A DNA stretch of 64,000 nt. Source: Siphonodentalium dalli. Lineage: Eukaryota; Mollusca; Scaphopoda; Gadilida; Siphonodentaliidae. The translations under genes were made by a program, and so were the position numbers. Where the stretch lies: positions 128,259,123 to 128,323,122 of the forward strand of contig CP136069.1 in the NCBI GenBank assembly GCA_032622095.1. The letters are read 5' to 3'. Positions 59,691 through 64,000 of the stretch are shown here, piece by piece; the first letter of the stretch is position 1; each line of letters starts with the position of its first letter. Under the pieces are notes generated by a model, which had not been told where the DNA came from, did no database searches, and worked only from the letters and a program-made list of their open reading frames with translations.

Positions 59691-60570
59691 AATGGCTGCC
59701 TGCTTCTGTTGATTATTGTTTTGAATGCTTTGTTCTTGTTTGCGATATATTTAATCTTCTCATTTGATGTACATGTACTGATGGAACTATCTGCTGCATA
59801 AGAAGATGGACAAATATGCTGCTTCTTCCGGGTAGGTGTGGTCGTTGAGAGCACTTGTTTCGCCATTTTGTTTTTGTGTAAAGAATTCCTAATCTGACTA
59901 TTGGCTTTAACCAATAGAAAACCACTTCAAATGTTTGGAAAGATTTGAATAATTCTCAACGCCGGGAACCATTCTGGACTCCTCGACCTGTGACCTCTTA
60001 GGTGTGGTTACGGAGAATGACGAGATTTGCCCAATAGCTGCATGGGTAACCTGCTAGTGATATATGACTATACTATTATTTTAGCTACCTATCTAATTTG
60101 GTATTTTATTGTGATGATGGTACAAACGCGTAGGTCTATGTATATTCGAGTGGTGTACTAATAGTGGACTGTAAGTTAATTGTGGCTCTACACCTAATTA
60201 TCACCATATAATTATAGTAATATCGAATCGCAGCATATGTGGTTGCTCCACTTCGTGTCACGTGCGATCATATTACCGAGTTCAGTTATGATTGATAGTA
60301 ATCTGGTAACGATTACTGTCGCGAATAATTAATCGAGCTTATGTTCCAGTTGTCAGATATCGCCTTTCAAACGGAGAAGTCGCACACTTTTTGTCAGGTG
60401 AGCAAAACTGTCAATATGATCGTCGATGATGACGAGCGCCATTGGTTTCGTTTCCGAAATGCTGTATCTAATAAATAACGTTCCTAATTATGAGTATATG
60501 TAATGGTTTCAACATGTGGAACCTCTTGTGGATTCTCGTGATGCCTGTGCAATACATAGATAGAAATACA
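59691..60570. other. unassigned intergenic DNA
   Basis: No gene or repeat recognised. Confidence 0.5.
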
Positions 60571-60710
60571 AATAGAACCGCATGAGTGTCTGGATTTTGA
60601 CGAAATTATCGCACGAGATTTGTTGGCAGTCCCGCACGAGAGGTATCGCGTTCCGCCAACAAATCTCGTGCGATAATTCGTCAAAATCCAGACACTCATG
60701 CGGTTCTATT
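60571..60710. repeat. near-perfect 140-bp inverted repeat
   Basis: The left arm starts aatagaaccgcatgagtgtc and reaches tttgttggc at 60627; a loop of about 26 bp follows; the right arm (60654-60710) is its complement with only a one-base length difference (gacgaaatt against gacgaatt). Ends lack an obvious target duplication. It could be a young MITE or a hairpin RNA source. Confidence 0.85.
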
Positions 60711-61448
60711 TTTATTACATATCTCCGTATCATAGTAAGTTGACTCACAATCGTATATCTCCGGTACAGAAAATGTGAATTTAATTGAGTTTTAACGGCA
60801 TTTTAGGGTTAACGCAACAATCAGACAGGTAGCCCATCTATCCGCGAGTGACATTGACCCATCTTTAATGATGCGTTTGAAATTAAATTCTGTGCCTCGA
60901 CAAACATATTCTTGAAATTAAACTATGCTTGAATGAATCATCTCATCGATTGACCGCTTATTGTTTCTTTATTGTCGTGATTGAAAACGTAAAAATAGTA
61001 ACGGCGAGAACCAGTCTAACAACACTGAATGAAATAGTTCCGTCGACAGATTGCACTAGTGCGGTTCTGAGAATTATCACACGCCTGGAAACTCGTGCGA
61101 TCATGCGATTTACGTTGATAGATATGTAATACAAACGATGGTTATTACAAATATCTTTTATCGTTTGTCTGGAAAGCTGAAATTTACCGTGGGAAAGTGA
61201 TTATTAGGTGTCAAATCGGACCGCGACTACGAAGCAGCTGTAAACTATTTGATGTCAGAGTCAAAAACTTGAACTTGAACAATTATAACCGGGCCAGGTT
61301 TATCCACTGCCTGTATTATATTGCCTACACACAGCCTGCTCGATATATAGTCGTTACGTCAACGTAGCTGTATTAGGTCAGTGTAGCTTTATTAGGTTAC
61401 ATTATTCCTGCACGGCGTAATTGTTTCTGCAAATTGCGCCATGTGATT
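60711..61448. other. unassigned intergenic DNA
   Basis: No gene or repeat recognised; 60929-61129 (plus) is an open frame without recognised features. Confidence 0.5.
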
Positions 61449-61476
61449 TAGAGAGAGAGAGAGATAGAGAGAGAGA

Positions 61477-61538
<62 letters not shown>

Positions 61539-61551
61539 GAGAGAGAGAGAT
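61449..61551. repeat. (GA)n microsatellite
   Basis: About 100 bp of ga repeats with a few interruptions (gata, gagg). Frames across it give Arg-Glu or Ser-Leu runs on the two strands and are not genes. Confidence 0.97.
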
Positions 61552-62947
61552 AGTTGAACTGTGCTGTTTTGGGAAGATAGCGGATGGCGGAAGAATATCA
61601 CCAGAGCCGAAGACTCAAGGGGTATCCTTCCGCAACCCACTCAAGTAAGGTAATCTTACCAAAAACAAACACAAGTGCGGCTCTATGTTGATCACATATC
61701 CCAAATAGAAAACAAACCTGACATTATCTTGAACTTTTCCGATCAATAGTTGTTTATGATGTTTGTGTCACAAACTTCCTAAGTTCACATTGGTCGCCTT
61801 TAGCAACGTAATTACGTCATGCGTCTCAATTAGGACACCAGGGTCACACTATAGAGCTAACTGTCGAAATTACAACATATAGGCTTGAACGAAGGAAACA
61901 ACAGCGAGTGTATAATAATAAATGTGAAAACAACGGGAACTGTTTTTCGTTCGTTCTGAAACATATATAAACTATTAGAGCAGGTAAAGTGTTAAACAAG
62001 TATCAGGGAAATGAAGAACTCTTTCATTTCTTCTGCACTCTGGTCTGCCCACGTCACGATTACTAACTAGTATCCACGTACGTACTCATACGTGAACGGA
62101 CGGACGCCGTCGAAGAAATAATGAATCTCTTTATCTCGGGAAAATGACACATTTCCTATACAAAGGATAAGTTTTGTGCGTTTAATAAATAAAATACATA
62201 GCCAATGATGTCTATCAAACTGTTAATGTCCACTCGCGGGAATTGGTATCAATCTATTTGACTCGGCTAATAGATGCTCAAATCCCCCGCATCTACAAAA
62301 ACACTTTAAGCGATGGCACTAGCTACAAATTCTATAAATATTTACATTACGGTGTATTGCATGTGTCAATGCCCCCGAACAAAATCTAGACTGACTGCAT
62401 GGGGTCATCAGACATGTTTACCTTAACTGTGGGCAGTTCGTGTCACTGCGGTTTTCCGGCTTTCTGCCAATAAACTAGAGGTGTTTGTAACATGCTACTG
62501 TCAACAAAAGTACATAGCTTAAATTGTTTGGTCGATAACTGGAGATGATGTTTTTATCATGTTGCATATAAAACACATGCATACCTTGAATTTTACCACA
62601 GAATTGTGAGACATACATGTATATTCCCTGGTCTACTTGATGTAGATTACGGGGATCATTCATCCCTGGATAAGTGGTCCCTGTTATTTTGATATGATGC
62701 TGGGTTGGGGGGGGTCTGCTTAATTGATCGGTGATGATGTTGGAGCAAAGTGATGATGTTTAAAAAAAAGGTACCGTTATTGTTGTTTTCTAAAGTTGCA
62801 ATGTTCAAACCAGTGTGCATGAAACATTCAAGAACATACATATTCATATATATCAGCGCTGGTTTTTTTTAGACATATTATGGACTTGTTCAGGCGTGTG
62901 AAACTGACAAGTTAGTACTCAAGCGCTATGCCAACTAGAGGAATTTA
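61552..62947. other. unassigned intergenic DNA
   Basis: About 1.4 kb without a recognised gene or repeat. Confidence 0.5.
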
Positions 62948-63175
62948 GCATTCTACTAACATCACCGAAAATCTCAAGCAAATCGACCGTACCATTCCAT
63001 AGAAAATATTGTCTAAAATGCGCTCAATTGTAAATATTTACGTCTCGATTCGGGACGCATCAATCGGCGATTAGCTAACGAAAACGATTTCGTCATCGGT
63101 AGTCGCTGCATTTAATTAATATATAACAACGACGGTGTGTGTTGTCAATTTGGATATAATATTTGTAAAAAATAA
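62948..63175. repeat. dispersed repeat, about 230 bp, copy 2
   Basis: Homologue of 30112-30345 in the same orientation, about 85 percent identical by eye, from agcattctactaacatcacc to atataatatttgtaaaaaat. Nothing in it is coding. Confidence 0.72.
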
Positions 63176-63879
63176 CTGCTTTATTTCTATTTGATCACCC
63201 TACCAGTTTGTTTCTCATCACTTTAAACGACAGTTATATACTTTTTGATTATGGTTGGTTTGCAACAACCATTCACAGAAAGTTATAACAAAGTTAAACA
63301 GATACATGTATGTGTTGCAGCTCTATGTTGTAGAAAGTGTTATACACACGCTGTTTTATTCTTCATTCGCACAAATTACACAAAGGCCGCAAAATGGCTA
63401 CTCGAGAAACACAACGGTACTTTTTCTTATATCATCAACGGTTTGCCCCACCAGCATCATAGCAATTTAACGGAACCCACAAACATAGCAAATTAGCAGT
63501 ACTTAATTAGGGTGGAATTGCATTAAGACAATACAGTGCCCAACAACGGCGGCAGTGACACGACAAAAATGGATACGTATCATGACAACATATAACTTGG
63601 TCAAATGAAGAAGCCAGAAACACTCAATCGCCTGAACGTGACAAAACCATGTGAATTCCACGGATCTATCTCCATCCCAAAGATAGTGAGCCGCTTTCAT
63701 CAGAGGACTTGAACCAATAACCAATGACATGTCCGATATTACATCATACATAATATAGATAGATTCTCACATTCAGTTATAAAAACATATTTTCGAATGG
63801 TCTATCATTCATTTGGATGAGCGTTCGCGTAATAAAACCAGACGACAGACAGAAAAACAGATAATATAATTTAAGAGCA
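63176..63879. other. unassigned intergenic DNA
   Basis: Overlapping short frames at 63245-63496 (plus) and 63503-63751 (minus) have no recognised features. Confidence 0.5.
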
Positions 63880-63958
63880 GAATTCATTGGTTAGAAATGT
63901 TCAGATAATAATTTCCTAATGTAACTACTCGTCAGTGAGTATTTAGTATAGAATGGGA
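63880..63958. mobile_element. TTAACCC-family MITE, right-end fragment
   Basis: Contains gaaatgttcagataataatt, aactactcgtcagtgagtat and agtatagaatggg, the right-end landmarks of the family as at 24170-24254. The terminal TTAA is replaced by ATAC. The left part is not recognisable. Confidence 0.6.
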
Positions 63959-64000
63959 TACTATGAGGTTTCGATGGCCTAGCTAGAACTTCCATGCTTA

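Noticed and set aside
4831-60000. Frames with the peptide CQCILLYMRVDHRSPRIYKRMHW recurring in fragments at several loci.
   Set aside because: These are translations of the 69-bp palindrome module, which reads similarly on both strands; not a protein family.
61392-61648. Frames encoding Ser-Leu or Arg-Glu repeats.
   Set aside because: They are translations of the (GA)n microsatellite.
1-64000. CRISPR arrays, phage or bacterial defence genes.
   Set aside because: The tandem repeats seen have no unique spacers of constant length, and the window has eukaryotic intron signals and no bacterial gene organisation.

Overview
This is eukaryotic, gene-poor, repeat-rich intergenic DNA, most likely from a bivalve mollusc. 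It is AT-rich by eye. Nearly all open frames are short and unrecognisable, and there are no operons or bacterial signals. Two repeat types are, from memory, typical of marine molluscs, bivalves in particular: arrays containing 'ccagggccataactct' after a (tccg)n stretch (53104-54850), and 'ataaaagctcggac' arrays ending in (ggac)n (27208-27806, 30797-30985, 46480-46890). The species cannot be fixed from the sequence; a scallop-like bivalve is a guess.

Protein-coding content is small. The one convincing host exon is on the minus strand at 33918-34389. It is the first coding exon of a Neverland/DAF-36-type sterol 7-desaturase, with two membrane segments, the 'PPVYPNGWF' block and a clean GTGAGTA donor. 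The Rieske and catalytic exons would lie at lower coordinates; I did not find them. Other coding-like DNA is dead retrotransposon: a 5'-truncated LINE reverse transcriptase (43623-45402, minus), a LINE C-terminal zinc-finger fragment (31441-32287, minus), and a decayed LINE ORF1 (gag-like zinc-knuckle protein, 50440-51868, plus).

The rest is a dense layer of non-autonomous DNA elements. Recurrent families are: (1) TTAA-flanked elements of about 500 bp with AGGYACG ends (8989, 20781, 28884, 45734, 57514); (2) about 220-260 bp TTAACCCTTTCTATAC elements (3222, 17055, 24038, 25260, 26168, 28770-29814); (3) TTAACCCTTTCATGACTGG elements (8385, 24385, 24786, halves at 20390, 32838, 53995); (4) TA-flanked TGTGACCCGCC elements (10373, 50701, 59229); (5) about 600 bp ATAAG...TTCGCG elements (13803, 47043); (6) ATCGACTCC hairpins (2945, 4371). 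A 69-bp near-palindrome is shared by families 3 and 4, by a further element at 4591, and by a LINE-linked insertion at 31441. There are also a 2.4-kb foldback (36645-39012), a six-copy 164-bp tandem array (39260-40235), other tandem arrays, and GAT and GA microsatellites.

The layout records layered insertions, several with target-site duplications or empty-site paralogues inside the window: a LINE flanked by 121-bp direct repeats, a second LINE piece with a 29-bp duplication, an element of family 1 inside one of family 2, an element of family 4 inside the LINE ORF1 pseudogene, and a TA insertion inside a family-4 element. I see no gene cluster that would be a new molecular system. The most unusual signals are the mobile 69-bp palindrome and a pair of AAAGAGCGTT boxes kept 40-45 bp apart in otherwise different elements.
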